DNA of 64,000 bases, taken from the NCBI GenBank assembly GCA_030430575.1, contig JAUIKF010000002.1, positions 124,001 through 188,000 on the forward strand, read 5' to 3'. The translations under genes and the position numbers were made by a program. This stretch comes from Bacteroidia bacterium. Lineage in GTDB: Bacteria > Bacteroidota > Bacteroidia > J057. Below, piece after piece: positions 8,230 to 17,614 of this stretch; position 1 is the first letter of the stretch, and each line of letters begins with the position of its first letter. Under the pieces are notes generated by a model. The model did not search any database, had not been told where the DNA came from, and saw nothing but the letters and a program-made list of their open reading frames with translations.

Positions 8230-9111
8230 TCATTCCACCATCACCACGGCCAAAGCCTTTGCTACTTCTCCTTGTTCAATAAGCTCTTGAGCGTATCGAT
8301 GAAGGTGCGTATCACGATCTTGCTGATTGCCTGCAAGGGCGTCCATGACGCGAGCATCTGCTTTCTGTGCGGCGATCGTAGCTTCATCGGGCAAAGCCAT
8401 CAAGGCGGCCATCTCTGCCAATTGATTACCTGTGAGGATACTGCTCTGACGCACATGTCCCGGAAGTCCATCAAATCCAATTCCCAACTGATTGACGGGC
8501 TGGACGATTGGGAATACATTGGGTCCCGAAGCGCGGCAGTAAAATGCGCGCCCCATCCGCGCCATCAAGTCTATTTTTTGCGGATCAATGCGACCATTTT
8601 CGTCTAATACTCCCTCATCGATATGCATTCGAATCACCTCACAAACCACGAGGTTCCCAGCTCCCCCCTCATTCCCTAGCGTGATGATTTCACGCACTTT
8701 ACACTCCATCTGCACAGGTGACTCCTTTACACGAAAAGGTTTCACCAGATCTGAAGGAACAGGGGTAAACCCTGCCTTATCGAATTCGCTTATCTCTTCG
8801 TCATATTCAATGCTCGCAATCGTCATCTGGCGAGCGATGGAGTGACTGACCATATTGATCACTACTTCTTCTATCTCCTGAATATTGCCCAAGGTGTGCT
8901 TGGTCGTATTGTCGCGGACGCGGCGATTGGAAGAGAAAATGACAATGGGGGGATTAGAGGAAAAAGCGTTAAAAAAGCTGTATGGAGCGAGATTGGGGGT
9001 GCTATTTTCAGAAATGGTACTGACAAAAGCGATGGGACGCGGCGCAACTGCTCCAAGTAAAAACTGGTGGAGGTCAGGGGTAGCAGTGGTTTTAGGATCG
9101 ACGATTAGCAT
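8230..9111 (-). CDS. Flavin reductase-like FMN-binding protein
   Basis: 293 residues of the flavin reductase-like domain family (split beta-barrel, flavoredoxin type). The N-terminus has LLGAVAPRPIAFVSTIS and LAPYSFFNAFSSNPP, the FMN-binding and fold-defining segments of this family, followed by the usual VINMV and KESPVQMECKV strands. Members bind FMN and transfer electrons from NAD(P)H or other donors, acting as oxidoreductases in the cytoplasm; the partner is not indicated by the neighbours. The ATG at 9111 directly abuts a TTCAA-rich repeat, so the 5' leader is repeat sequence. The C-terminal 100 residues are an extension seen in larger members. Confidence 0.85.
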   Translation of the reverse strand: MLIVDPKTTATPDLHQFLLGAVAPRPIAFVSTISENSTPNLAPYSFFNAFSSNPPIVIFSSNRRVRDNTTKHTLGNIQEIEEVVINMVSHSIARQMTIASIEYDEEISEFDKAGFTPVPSDLVKPFRVKESPVQMECKVREIITLGNEGGAGNLVVCEVIRMHIDEGVLDENGRIDPQKIDLMARMGRAFYCRASGPNVFPIVQPVNQLGIGFDGLPGHVRQSSILTGNQLAEMAALMALPDEATIAAQKADARVMDALAGNQQDRDTHLHRYAQELIEQGEVAKALAVVMVE

Positions 9112-9226
9112 AAAGGTTCAATGGTTCAAGTCGTTCAATGGAGTTCAAATGGGGGCAAGGTGTTCAATGGTTCAATTGGGTTCAAGCAGTTAAGTGGCAT
9201 TGAACCTTTGAACGGTTTTGAACCCT
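9112..9226. repeat. TTCAA-word repeat with nested inverted copies
   Basis: A run of GGTTCAA / GTTCAATGG words on the plus strand turns into its complement. 9112-9123 (AAAGGTTCAATG) pairs with 9198-9209 (CATTGAACCTTT), and GGGTTCAA near 9178-9185 pairs with TTGAACCC at 9219-9226. It starts right next to the flavin reductase ATG and would form a long hairpin in that gene's leader. Confidence 0.7.
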
Positions 9227-9248
9227 TGAACTTCCTCAGTTCTTCCTG

Positions 9249-9256
9249 CAAATATA
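9249..9256 (-). promoter_or_regulatory. Candidate -7 box for the flavin reductase gene
   Basis: On the minus strand this reads TATATTTG, an exact match to the Bacteroidota -7 consensus TAnnTTTG. It is about 138 bp upstream of the start codon, so the TTCAA repeat would lie in the 5' untranslated leader. No well-spaced TTTG at -33 is visible. Confidence 0.4.
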
Positions 9257-9340
9257 GCCTGAGAAGATGGGTTCTTGGGATTTTTTGTAAAAATGAATGC
9301 ACAATAATAAAGGTCTCTGTGAAATCATAGGGTAAAGGTG

Positions 9341-9348
9341 TAATTTTG
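9341..9348 (+). promoter_or_regulatory. Candidate -7 box for fumC
   Basis: TAATTTTG matches TAnnTTTG exactly, about 100 bp upstream of the fumC start. A clear -33 TTTG is missing. The transcript would begin just before the 9369-9410 hairpin. Confidence 0.45.
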
Positions 9349-9368
9349 TGGTTGAGTTTTTTAGAAGG

Positions 9369-9410
9369 CCTCGGAGGTTTTAGCCAGTTTGATTGATGAA
9401 ACCTCCGAGG
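9369..9410. repeat. Perfect 12-bp inverted repeat (CCTCGGAGGTTT)
   Basis: CCTCGGAGGTTT at 9369-9380 and AAACCTCCGAGG at 9399-9410 pair perfectly around an 18-nt loop containing TTTGATTGATG. It resembles the AACCTCCGAGG intergenic repeats of Bacteroidota. Placed between the candidate fumC promoter and the fumC start, it may be an attenuating hairpin or a mobile repeat; no T-run follows. Confidence 0.65.
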
Positions 9411-9446
9411 TCTCTACTTGTCCTATCATTAATCAATAATTCTTAG

Positions 9447-10838
9447 ATGAGCATTCGCATAGAAAAAGATACCCTCGGAAAAGTAGAAGTCCCAGCGGAC
9501 AAATATTGGGGTGCCCAGACCCAGCGCTCGCGCGAAAACTTCAAAATTGGTGGCCAATTGATGCCTGAAGGCGTGATTCGCGGTTTTGCCTTTCTGAAAA
9601 AAGCCGCCGCCCTTACCAATGCCAACCTAGGCGTTCTGGCACAAGACAAAGCAGATGTAATCGCTACCGTGTGTGATGAAATTTTGGCGGGCAAGCTGGA
9701 TGACCACTTTCCGTTGGTTGTATGGCAAACAGGGTCAGGCACCCAGTCCAATATGAATGTCAATGAGGTGATTTCAAATCGCGCCATTGAAATCCTAGGC
9801 GGAGAAATGGGCAGCAAAACGCCTATCCACCCCAATGACGACGTCAATAAGTCCCAATCGTCTAATGATACGTTCCCAACGGCGATGCACATCGCGGCCT
9901 ATCGTGAAATTGTAAGCACTACGTTGCCAGGTATCAAAAAACTCCGCGATACGTTCACAGCCAAAGCCATCGCCTACGACCATGTCGTTAAGATCGGTCG
10001 TACCCACCTGATGGACGCCACCCCTGTGACCCTCGGTCAGGAACTCTCTGGCTACGCCACCCAACTCACCAATGGCATCGAAGCCATAGAACATTCGCTC
10101 AAGCGACTGAGCGAGCTGGCGCTTGGCGGCACAGCCGTAGGGACGGGATTAAATACCCCTCCTGGTTACGCTGAAGCAGTAGCAGCGAAGATTGCGGAGC
10201 TGACAGGAGATCCTTTTGTGACGGCGCCCAATAAATTTGAAGCCCTCTCAGCGCATGATGCGATGGTAGAAGCTTCAGGCGCATTGCGCCGCGTGGCGGT
10301 GAGTCTCATGCACATCGCCAACAATATCCGCATGCTGGCTTCTGGGCCACGATGTGGCATTGGCGAACTGATCATCCCCGCGAATGAGCCTGGCTCTTCC
10401 ATCATGCCTGGCAAGGTGAACCCTACACAGGCGGAAGCCATGACCATGGCCTGTGCACAGGTCATCGGAAATGATACGGCGATTGCCGTCTCTGGCACAC
10501 ACGGACACTTTCAGCTCAATGTCTTTAAGCCAGTCATGATCTACAATCTGCTGATGTCAGCTCGCTTGATTGGCGATAGTTGTGTATCATTCAATGATAA
10601 TTTGGCTGTAGGCATAGAGCCTAATGAGGGACGAATTCGCGAGCTGCTCAATCAGTCGCTTATGCTAGTGACAGCATTGAATGTGCATCCCAATATTGGG
10701 TATTATCGTGCTGCTGAGATTGCCCAGACGGCCCACGCTGAAGGCGCTACATTAAAAGAAACGGCCATTAAACTGGGCTACCTCACTGCAGAGGAGTTTG
10801 ACAAAACAGTTGTGCCAGAGAATATGGTGGGGAGATAG
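9447..10838 (+). CDS. fumC: Fumarate hydratase, class II
   Basis: 463 residues, the usual length of iron-independent class II fumarase. It interconverts fumarate and L-malate in the TCA cycle, in the cytoplasm, as a homotetramer. Family segments are in order: [11 protein letters not shown] near the N-terminus, [30 protein letters not shown], and the signature [13 protein letters not shown] near residue 315 that holds the flexible catalytic serine loop. The ATG at 9447 gives the canonical N-terminus [12 protein letters not shown] candidate -7 box and a hairpin lie upstream. The downstream gene begins within an AATTGATT repeat 38 bp after the TAG stop. Confidence 0.97.
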   Translation: MSIRIEKDTLGKVEVPADKYWGAQTQRSRENFKIGGQLMPEGVIRGFAFLKKAAALTNANLGVLAQDKADVIATVCDEILAGKLDDHFPLVVWQTGSGTQSNMNVNEVISNRAIEILGGEMGSKTPIHPNDDVNKSQSSNDTFPTAMHIAAYREIVSTTLPGIKKLRDTFTAKAIAYDHVVKIGRTHLMDATPVTLGQELSGYATQLTNGIEAIEHSLKRLSELALGGTAVGTGLNTPPGYAEAVAAKIAELTGDPFVTAPNKFEALSAHDAMVEASGALRRVAVSLMHIANNIRMLASGPRCGIGELIIPANEPGSSIMPGKVNPTQAEAMTMACAQVIGNDTAIAVSGTHGHFQLNVFKPVMIYNLLMSARLIGDSCVSFNDNLAVGIEPNEGRIRELLNQSLMLVTALNVHPNIGYYRAAEIAQTAHAEGATLKETAIKLGYLTAEEFDKTVVPENMVGR

Positions 10839-10880
10839 GGAATTATTGATTGAGTAATTGAGTAATTGATTGATTATTGA
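10838..10880. repeat. AATTGATT-word repeat between fumC and the GT39 gene
   Basis: A run of ATTGATTGAG / TAATTGAG / TAATTGATTGATT words fills the gap. Its first 14 bases GGGAATTATTGATT recur exactly at 37459-37472 before the patatin gene. The run ends in the TTG used as start codon of the next gene. Related AT-rich words are at 20963-21000, 26270-26365, 29332-29391 and 37696-37727. Confidence 0.6.
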
Positions 10881-12817
10881 ATAAATACCTAAAAGGTCAT
10901 TTTTTATTGCTGCTTGTAGTCTTGCTGGTAGCAGGTGGATTGCGTTTTTACGGGATTGATTCCTTGTCTTTTAGCAATGATGAGCTGAGCGCGGTCAGCC
11001 GGACGGTGTATGACAGCTTTCAGGAGATGATTGATGAAGGGGTAAAAACGGATGTCCATCCAGCTGGGGTACAGACGTTTATGTACTTCTGGGTGAAGGC
11101 GTTTGGAACGGACGAATGGATCGTTCGATTGCCTTTTGTCCTCATGAGTTTACTGGCCGTATGGTTTACCTTTCGCGTGGGAACTTATTGGTTTAATCCT
11201 ACGGTAGGATTACTCGCCGCAGCAGCGCAAGCTGTTCTTCAATATCCTGTTGGATATAGCTATGCCCGGCCTTATGCCAGTGGCATTTTCCTGTGTATTT
11301 GGATGGTATGGCACTGGAGTCACCTAGTTGAAGTAAGGGAATCGCCCTCCCAGGCCCAGCCGAAATTGGCCTTTCGTCATCTGCTAGGCTATGCCTTAGC
11401 TACGGCGCTTTGCGCTTACAATCATCATTTCAGCTTGCTGTTTGCTGGCTTGGTCGGACTGACGGGCCTCTTTTTGGTCAAAAAGCACAACTGGAAGCCC
11501 TATGTGTTAGCGGGCTTAGCAGCGGCTATGCTCTATCTGCCTCATGTGCCGATCTTTATTGCCCAGCTTCAGATGGGGGGGACCGGATGGCTCTCTCCAC
11601 CTAGCAGTGATTTTTTGCTCAACTTCCTGAAATTTGTTGGGCATCACTCCTATCTGATGACAGGATATATTGTTGGGGCTGTCTTGGTGGGGTTTGTGTT
11701 TCGGGCCAAAGATTTTGGGCAACGGCATCGCTGGCGCTTGATCGCCTTGGCTTGGTTTCTTTTGCCCTTTCTCATCGGTTTTACCTATTCTCAATTTTTT
11801 GGCTCCGTCCTCCAGCCATCCGTCCTTATTTTTGGCTTTCCATTTCTCCTGATCTTCCTTTTTTCCGCTACCCAACACCTAAAACCCATCTTCCAATGGC
11901 TGCTTGTAGGAGGCATGCTCTTGGTCGGCGTCTATAGCCTGACCGTTGAACGAAGGCATTATGAAATGCTTGGAACAGGCGGACTCAAAGGGATTGGAGA
12001 GAAAATAGTGGAATGGGACAAAAAGTTAGGGAGTGAAGAGGTAACGACCTTGGTGAATGTCAATAACCGCTACTATGTGGATTATTATTTTGAAAAAATG
12101 GGTAGGGCTGTGGAATGCGAGTCTTACACCTTGGATGGTGCCCAGGATTACGGGCGCATACGGGATCTGTTAGCCTCTCAAAAAACTGACTACCTCAGTT
12201 TTGCCTGGTCGAATAAGCCAACGGCGCAGCCTTTTTTCTCTATCGTCCGCGAAAGTTATCCCTACCTAAAAGACCGCGTCTTTTGGTTCAATTCGGAGTA
12301 TTATCTTTTCTCCAAAAAACCTGAAGACACGGCTATTCTGTGTGATTTTAGCGCTCATAGCGATCCTATTTCATCTCCTGATACAGTCCTGCTCGACCTT
12401 CCTACATTGGCCATTTCCCCAGAGAACACATACCCGGAAGGTATTTCACTTTCTCTCCAGGCGTCTCAATTTCCGCCCAAAGCCCTTCACATTTTTGCCA
12501 CGGCAGATATTTATCTCCCAGCGCTGACGGAAGCGTTTCCCTTATTGGTCGTGAGCATGGAGGCAGGTGACAAAGTCTTGTATTGGCATTCTGTGGACAG
12601 CAGGGCCTTTGTCTCGACCGCTGAGGAGTGGCACCGCGTCCATTTTGCCGTCCGACGACCTGCCATCAACTGGCAAGAGATGCCTAATCCAGAGACGCCT
12701 ATCGAGGTGAAGGCATACCTTTGGAACAAATCCCAGCAAGCCTTCTTTCAACGGGGCCTAACCCTATGCCTTGAATCTGGCAATGAAATTGAATTTGGCC
12801 TTTTTGAGAAGCTTTAA
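10877..12817 (+). CDS. GT39-type (PMT_2) membrane glycosyltransferase
   Basis: 646 residues with about ten hydrophobic helices in the first 340 residues, then a 300-residue soluble C-terminal domain rich in beta strands. The first loop has NDELSAVSR and TDVHPAGVQTF, corresponding to the acidic D/E and H motifs of ArnT/PMT-type transferases, which move sugars from polyprenyl-phosphate donors to lipid or protein acceptors on the periplasmic side. The start is TTG at 10877: an in-frame stop lies just upstream and the next methionine is near residue 50, after the first helix. The TTG belongs to an AATTGATT repeat. The stop codon overlaps that of the converging gene by three bases. Donor and acceptor are unknown. 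Confidence 0.82.
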   Translation: MNKYLKGHFLLLLVVLLVAGGLRFYGIDSLSFSNDELSAVSRTVYDSFQEMIDEGVKTDVHPAGVQTFMYFWVKAFGTDEWIVRLPFVLMSLLAVWFTFRVGTYWFNPTVGLLAAAAQAVLQYPVGYSYARPYASGIFLCIWMVWHWSHLVEVRESPSQAQPKLAFRHLLGYALATALCAYNHHFSLLFAGLVGLTGLFLVKKHNWKPYVLAGLAAAMLYLPHVPIFIAQLQMGGTGWLSPPSSDFLLNFLKFVGHHSYLMTGYIVGAVLVGFVFRAKDFGQRHRWRLIALAWFLLPFLIGFTYSQFFGSVLQPSVLIFGFPFLLIFLFSATQHLKPIFQWLLVGGMLLVGVYSLTVERRHYEMLGTGGLKGIGEKIVEWDKKLGSEEVTTLVNVNNRYYVDYYFEKMGRAVECESYTLDGAQDYGRIRDLLASQKTDYLSFAWSNKPTAQPFFSIVRESYPYLKDRVFWFNSEYYLFSKKPEDTAILCDFSAHSDPISSPDTVLLDLPTLAISPENTYPEGISLSLQASQFPPKALHIFATADIYLPALTEAFPLLVVSMEAGDKVLYWHSVDSRAFVSTAEEWHRVHFAVRRPAINWQEMPNPETPIEVKAYLWNKSQQAFFQRGLTLCLESGNEIEFGLFEKL

Positions 12818-14301
12818 TTTGAATCTGTTTTTCCGTCAATGTCTACGCGTACAATGGCCAATGCCTTGCCCCGATTTTGGTAATAGACCATGATCGCTTC
12901 GTGGCTATTGATCTGCTGGCAATAGCGCGGATAAAATTCATGTCCGTATTGATAAGCCTGGATAAGGGGCATCCTGCCAGAAACTGCCCCAGAGATATTC
13001 ACGGTATTGTAATAGATATTTCGCTCTAGGTGCCGAGGCTTATATTCATAGAAAATATAGGTGCCTGTAGCGCTAAAGGCATCAAAATAGGACAATGTCG
13101 CAGGATTTTCGGAAACTTGATTTTTGTCTACAATGGCATGCCATTCGATGGTTCCTCGACTATCCACAGACGTTAGGATGACGTCTTCATAGTGAAATAG
13201 TTCTCGATCGATCCAAGTGCCATAGGGATCGCGGTAGGGATGGCGTGTGACATAAAACTTTTCTGCTAGCAGGAGCACGCCCCCATCTGATCGCAGGACG
13301 ATGTCATTGAGGTAAAAGTTGCGAAGCTCTTTGCCGCGATTGATCTGGCCGGAGGACAGGTAGTTGGAGAGAAAAGAGGCGTCAAAGGCGCCTGAAGCAT
13401 CGATGGCGATTTCGCCTTCATTGGTGATCTTTTGGAGAATAGTTCCAATGATTCGATCGGTGCTTTGATTCGAATAAAACCCAGCTACATAGATGTTTTC
13501 ATCTCGATCGATTTTGAAGGCTAAGTCCGTGATATAGCGATCTCCCAACTCAATGGCGATTTCCTCCTCTTCAAGGGTGACCGTATTGTAGCGGTACATG
13601 ACATACTGAAAGTCCTCAGCATCTCGCACGTTGGTCGCGCGATAAAATTTGCCCAGTAAATAGATGTTGCCATCATTGCTCACCTCTACTGAGCGTACAC
13701 TGAAGCGATTATCGGGGTATTGCAGATTGATTTCTCCATTTCGGGTGTACTCTCCTTCTTCATCAAAGATGTAGTAGAGAATTTCCTCTGAGGCGCGTTT
13801 GTTCTGCAAGTTTTTGTAGCAAAGCAGTTTTCGTTTATTTCGAGAAAGGACGTACTGTAGGTCCACTTTTTGACCTCTTTCATTGGGGTATACAGACAAG
13901 ATTCCCTGGTCTGTCCCTAATTCCCCTTCTAGGTTGTATTGATAATAATACGTTTTGATGACGCCTTCTTTGGGGAATACCTCAGAGACGAAGACCAAGA
14001 TATTGGGTCCCACAACAGCCAAAAAATCTAAGGTTTTACGGCCATTTTGTTCCAATACCTGGTGACTCCACTGTTGTTGCAGGTCACGATCATATTTGGT
14101 GATAGAGACATATCGGCTAGAGCGCGTAGAAGAAGGGCCAAGGGTAACGATACCACCGTCTGCAGGGCTATATTCGATGAAATCGGGGTGTGGATCACGT
14201 TTGCCTAAGTCTAGGCGAGCGGTCACTTCTTGGGCAGAAAGACTCGCCACCAGCCCCAGGAATAAATAGGAAAAAAACAGTAGTTTCGCTTTGTTGTACA
14301 T
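12814..14301 (-). CDS. Secreted beta-propeller-like protein of unknown function
   Basis: 495 residues with a signal peptide (cleavage near LSAQE, residue 24). No enzyme motif is recognised. The mature part is made of repeated strand pairs such as DGNIYLLGKFY, DENIYVAGFYSN and DGGVLLLAEKFY, which is typical of extracytoplasmic propellers of the SBBP/Kelch-like kind. No T9SS tail is visible at the C-terminus (RVDIDGKTDSN). It follows a small membrane-protein gene by 11 bp and is probably cotranscribed with it. It converges on the GT39 gene with overlapping stop codons, and no terminator is seen between them. Confidence 0.7.
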   Translation of the reverse strand: MYNKAKLLFFSYLFLGLVASLSAQEVTARLDLGKRDPHPDFIEYSPADGGIVTLGPSSTRSSRYVSITKYDRDLQQQWSHQVLEQNGRKTLDFLAVVGPNILVFVSEVFPKEGVIKTYYYQYNLEGELGTDQGILSVYPNERGQKVDLQYVLSRNKRKLLCYKNLQNKRASEEILYYIFDEEGEYTRNGEINLQYPDNRFSVRSVEVSNDGNIYLLGKFYRATNVRDAEDFQYVMYRYNTVTLEEEEIAIELGDRYITDLAFKIDRDENIYVAGFYSNQSTDRIIGTILQKITNEGEIAIDASGAFDASFLSNYLSSGQINRGKELRNFYLNDIVLRSDGGVLLLAEKFYVTRHPYRDPYGTWIDRELFHYEDVILTSVDSRGTIEWHAIVDKNQVSENPATLSYFDAFSATGTYIFYEYKPRHLERNIYYNTVNISGAVSGRMPLIQAYQYGHEFYPRYCQQINSHEAIMVYYQNRGKALAIVRVDIDGKTDSN

Positions 14302-14312
14302 AGAGAAATATG

Positions 14313-14522
14313 TTAGGATCGTTTATACAAGGCATACGCCCTACTCAGGCGAAAAAGGCCATAGATGACCAAGATAAATCCAACGATAAAAGGGGCCCAG
14401 TCTGGAAAAGGTTTTCCTTGAAAAAGTTTGGTGAGAGGAGGGTGTATAGGAATAAGGATGCCTGATATAATGAAAAAGACACTCATAACAATTCCAAAAA
14501 CGGCGGCAAATTTGGTGTTCAT
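14313..14522 (-). CDS. Small two-helix membrane protein
   Basis: 69 residues starting at MNTKFAAVFG. A longer frame starts at 14618, but its first 32 residues look like untranslated leader, and the internal ATG leads straight into the first helix. Two hydrophobic segments (about 5-23 and 40-58) are separated by a loop with PPLTKLFQGKPFPDWAP, and the tail RAYALYKRS is basic. Function is unknown; such proteins are common in Bacteroidota. It precedes the propeller-like gene by 11 bp. The 228-bp gap to the diverging caspase gene should hold both promoters. Confidence 0.6.
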   Translation of the reverse strand: MNTKFAAVFGIVMSVFFIISGILIPIHPPLTKLFQGKPFPDWAPFIVGFILVIYGLFRLSRAYALYKRS

Positions 14523-14750
14523 AATGATATTTGATGCGTTAGTCGATAGATATGGGGGGTTGGGTGGATTATGAAACAAAAATAGCGAAAAGCTTGTTTC
14601 TCTCACCAATATCTCCATCTTTGCGACGTTTTTATTTCGAAACTTTGCCTTGTGGCTTGTCGTTGTCTTAATCAGGTTTTTTCTTCCTATCGTGCCTTTT
14701 CAGGCCAAATTCGTGACATTCCTATTCGTACCTTACCAAACCACTCGTTT

Positions 14751-16766
14751 ATGATGAAATGGTTATGTTTTTTATTGACGCTTTTCTTTTCTCTCCAACT
14801 GGCTACCGCTCAGACTTTTAGCCAAACATTTGGAGGAGTGAATGATGAGCATGGGCTCGAGGTGCTACAGACGCGCTCGGGTGATATGGTAGTTGTAGGC
14901 TTCACCAATTCTTTTGGGGCAGGCAAAACCGATATCTGGGTCCTCAAGGTTGACCGTCGAGGCAATGAGAAGTGGCGCACCTATATCGGTGAGCAAGAGG
15001 ATGACTGGCCACGAGCACTCATCCAAAGCCGTGATGGTGGCTTTGTCGTGGCAGGGTATACCCAAGACCCTGCTTCAGGAAGTAAAAATGCCTGGGTTTT
15101 CAAACTCGATGACTTTGGCAATATTCTTTGGTCGGAGACCTTTGGTGGAGAGCATACAGATGTAGCACGTTGCATCATTCAGACACAAGATGGTGGATAT
15201 GCTGTGGGAGGTTTTAGCAATTCTTTCAGTAGAGGCAAAAGTGATGTTTGGCTGTTGCGATTAAATGAAAATGGGAAAGAACTCTGGTCCAAAAACTATG
15301 GGGCCAAAGGCTCAGAAGAAGCCTATTCTATTGTCGAGACAAGCGATGCCGGACTGGTGATGGGCGGTTATACCCGCTCTTATGGGAATGGTGGCGCAGA
15401 CATTCTCGTCATGAAAGTTGACAAGAACGGAAATGAACTATGGCGGCGGAACTATGGCGGAGCACGTAATGAGGTCGCAGAAGATATGCTCATCTCTCAG
15501 GATGGCTACCTGATGCTAGCAGGCTGGACAGCCTCCGAAGGCATGGGGAGTCTAGATGGTACCTTGCTCAAACTTGACCAAGAAGGGGTCTACCAATGGC
15601 AGCTCACCTATGGAGGAGCAGGCAAAGATGGTTTTTCATCATTGACCCGGACCTTGGATGGAGGCTATGCCGTTGCGGGCTTTACTTCTTCCTATGGATT
15701 AGAAAATAAGGGCTTGTGGATGCTTCGCCTAGATGCCCAGGGACAAGTGAAATGGGAACAGCGAGTCGGTGGCCAAAAAGATGATTATGGCCATGACATC
15801 ATCCAGACCCAGGATGGCGGTTTTGCCGTAGCTGGAGGCACCAAAGGATTCTCGGAAATGGGAGGAAGTGACCTGTTATTGCTGAAGACCGACCGTACAG
15901 GCCGATTCGAAGGAGGCGCAGGTGTGTTTAATCAGCAACTAGCTGTCAATCAGCCTGTTCCAAACCAGATAAAAGAGACAGCCCCATCTATTGAACCTAC
16001 GGACCCTGCCTATAAACCCAACCTTTATATCCTCACCATTGGTGTCTCGGAATATGAAGATGCAGGGGTCAATTTGACATTTGCTCATTCTGATGCGGAA
16101 GCATTTGCAGATCGCTTCTCAGAAATGGAGGGAAAAATCTTCAATCGGGTGGAGGTCCGCAAACTCCTCAACCGCGAAGCAACCCTTGTCAATATCCGGA
16201 CAGGGATTTCTTGGCTTGAGCGCCAAGCGACCCAGCGAGATGTCATCCTCATATTTGTCTCGTCACACGGTGCCCTTGACCACAAAGGCAATCTCTACAT
16301 TTTGCCCACAGATTTCAATTCTTATAACCTCTTCGCAACGGCGCTCAACATTCGCGACCTCACCGAAGGCATCAATGCAGTCCCTTGCAAAAAACTCGTG
16401 ATGCTCGATGCGTGTCACAGTGGCCAGTCAGGTCAAGACCTGTTGGACTTTGCGTCCTTGAAGGCTGTCGACCTTGATCAAATCGTACAGGACCTCATAG
16501 ACCGTGAGCCTGGCCTGACCGTCATGACCTCTTCTAGCGGTCGTGAATATTCCTACGAAACCATCAAATGGGGTCACGGTGCTTTCACGATGGCGATCTT
16601 AGAGGGCCTTGAAGGCAACGCCGATGTCAATGGAGACAGTGTCATTGACCTCAACGAATTGAATCTCTACGTGAGTGAACGGGTCAAGACCCTGACACGC
16701 GGACGGCAACATCCGTTTACCCCCATTAACTTATTTGGGAATATTCCGCTATTTGTATTGGATTAA
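14751..16766 (+). CDS. Secreted seven-bladed propeller / caspase-family (C14) protein
   Basis: 671 residues from the MMKWLCFLL signal-peptide start; an upstream in-frame ATG at 14652 would add 33 residues that hide the signal sequence. After cleavage near ATAQ, seven repeats of about 52 residues follow (YGG..D.A..I..T.DGGY.VAG.T.S.G..D.W.LK.D..G...W), consistent with a seven-bladed propeller. The C-terminal caspase-like domain (about 425-671) has H506 in SSHGAL and C555 in LDACHSGQ. After the cysteine, DVNGDSVIDLNEL (625-637) is a complete EF-hand-type calcium loop. Caspase-like peptidases cleave after specific residues, often in regulated proteolysis; here the location would be periplasmic or extracellular. 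Substrate is unknown. Confidence 0.88.
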   Translation: MMKWLCFLLTLFFSLQLATAQTFSQTFGGVNDEHGLEVLQTRSGDMVVVGFTNSFGAGKTDIWVLKVDRRGNEKWRTYIGEQEDDWPRALIQSRDGGFVVAGYTQDPASGSKNAWVFKLDDFGNILWSETFGGEHTDVARCIIQTQDGGYAVGGFSNSFSRGKSDVWLLRLNENGKELWSKNYGAKGSEEAYSIVETSDAGLVMGGYTRSYGNGGADILVMKVDKNGNELWRRNYGGARNEVAEDMLISQDGYLMLAGWTASEGMGSLDGTLLKLDQEGVYQWQLTYGGAGKDGFSSLTRTLDGGYAVAGFTSSYGLENKGLWMLRLDAQGQVKWEQRVGGQKDDYGHDIIQTQDGGFAVAGGTKGFSEMGGSDLLLLKTDRTGRFEGGAGVFNQQLAVNQPVPNQIKETAPSIEPTDPAYKPNLYILTIGVSEYEDAGVNLTFAHSDAEAFADRFSEMEGKIFNRVEVRKLLNREATLVNIRTGISWLERQATQRDVILIFVSSHGALDHKGNLYILPTDFNSYNLFATALNIRDLTEGINAVPCKKLVMLDACHSGQSGQDLLDFASLKAVDLDQIVQDLIDREPGLTVMTSSSGREYSYETIKWGHGAFTMAILEGLEGNADVNGDSVIDLNELNLYVSERVKTLTRGRQHPFTPINLFGNIPLFVLD

Positions 16767-16793
16767 ATTGCCAGAGAATCCTTAGCTTGAAGC

Positions 16794-17570
16794 ATGAAAG
16801 ACTTCAAGCAAACCTATGGCCCGTGGGCCTTAGTCACAGGTGCCTCCTCAGGCATAGGCTATGAATTTGCTCAGCAGCTTGCCGCGCTGGGATTGAACCT
16901 CATCCTTGTAGCTCGTCGAGAAGAGGCTATGGAAGGTCTTGCCAAAGGATTGAGAGCAGCCTATAACCTAGAGGTTCGGGTAATAGCCCTGGACCTGACG
17001 GAACCCGAAGCATGTGAACAATTGAATGAAGCTACCTCCGACATCAAAGTAGGGCTTTTGATCAATAATGCAGGCATGGGCGCACAGGGTGCTTTGATTG
17101 ATACCTCCCTCAGTCGTCAAAGGCGTTTATTGGCCCTGAACTGTCGTGCGCCGCTAGAATTGGCGTATTTCTTTGGCAAACGCATGGCGGAGGTAGGCAA
17201 AGGAGGAATCATTTTTACTTCCTCAATATCTGCCTTTATCGGCTCCCCATACATTGGCAACTATGCCGCCAGTAAGGCTTATGAACTGTACCTGGCTGAG
17301 GCCATGCAATTTGAGATGCGCAATCGAGGCGTAGCCGTCCAGGCATTGTGCCCAGGTTTTACCCGGACAGAAATGACCGCAAAAGTGCGCGCTAAAAAAA
17401 TGGAGCCTTCTGAGGTAGTAGGAGAATCATTGAGGAAATTAGGAAAAAAGACGATTGTGGTGCCTGGGGCAAAGTACAAATTGATGAATGTACTGGTGAA
17501 ATGGGTTTTTTCTAGGAAAAGGGCCACACGAATGATTGGTAAGTCTTTGGAGAAGGGGAAGGTAGGGTAA
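16794..17570 (+). CDS. Short-chain dehydrogenase/reductase (SDR)
   Basis: 258 residues. A classical SDR with NAD(P)-binding TGASSGIG at residues 15-22, NNAG near residue 90, a catalytic serine in TSSIS, and Y157/K161 in the YAASK motif. The C-terminus (VVVPGAKYKLMNVLVKWVFSRK) resembles the DltE/YqjQ-like branch that acts on fatty acyl or ketone substrates and binds membranes through a basic, hydrophobic tail. The exact substrate cannot be assigned. It starts 27 bp after the caspase gene, so read-through is possible, and is followed by a strong inverted repeat shared with the converging ABC permease gene. Confidence 0.88.
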   Translation: MKDFKQTYGPWALVTGASSGIGYEFAQQLAALGLNLILVARREEAMEGLAKGLRAAYNLEVRVIALDLTEPEACEQLNEATSDIKVGLLINNAGMGAQGALIDTSLSRQRRLLALNCRAPLELAYFFGKRMAEVGKGGIIFTSSISAFIGSPYIGNYAASKAYELYLAEAMQFEMRNRGVAVQALCPGFTRTEMTAKVRAKKMEPSEVVGESLRKLGKKTIVVPGAKYKLMNVLVKWVFSRKRATRMIGKSLEKGKVG

Positions 17571-17614
17571 CAAAGCAAATCGCTTGGGGACTTTTGTTTG
17601 AAGTAAGAATAATT

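Noticed and set aside
8197-9330. Several plus-strand open frames opposite the flavin reductase
   Set aside because: They are antisense to a conserved gene or lie in the TTCAA repeat.
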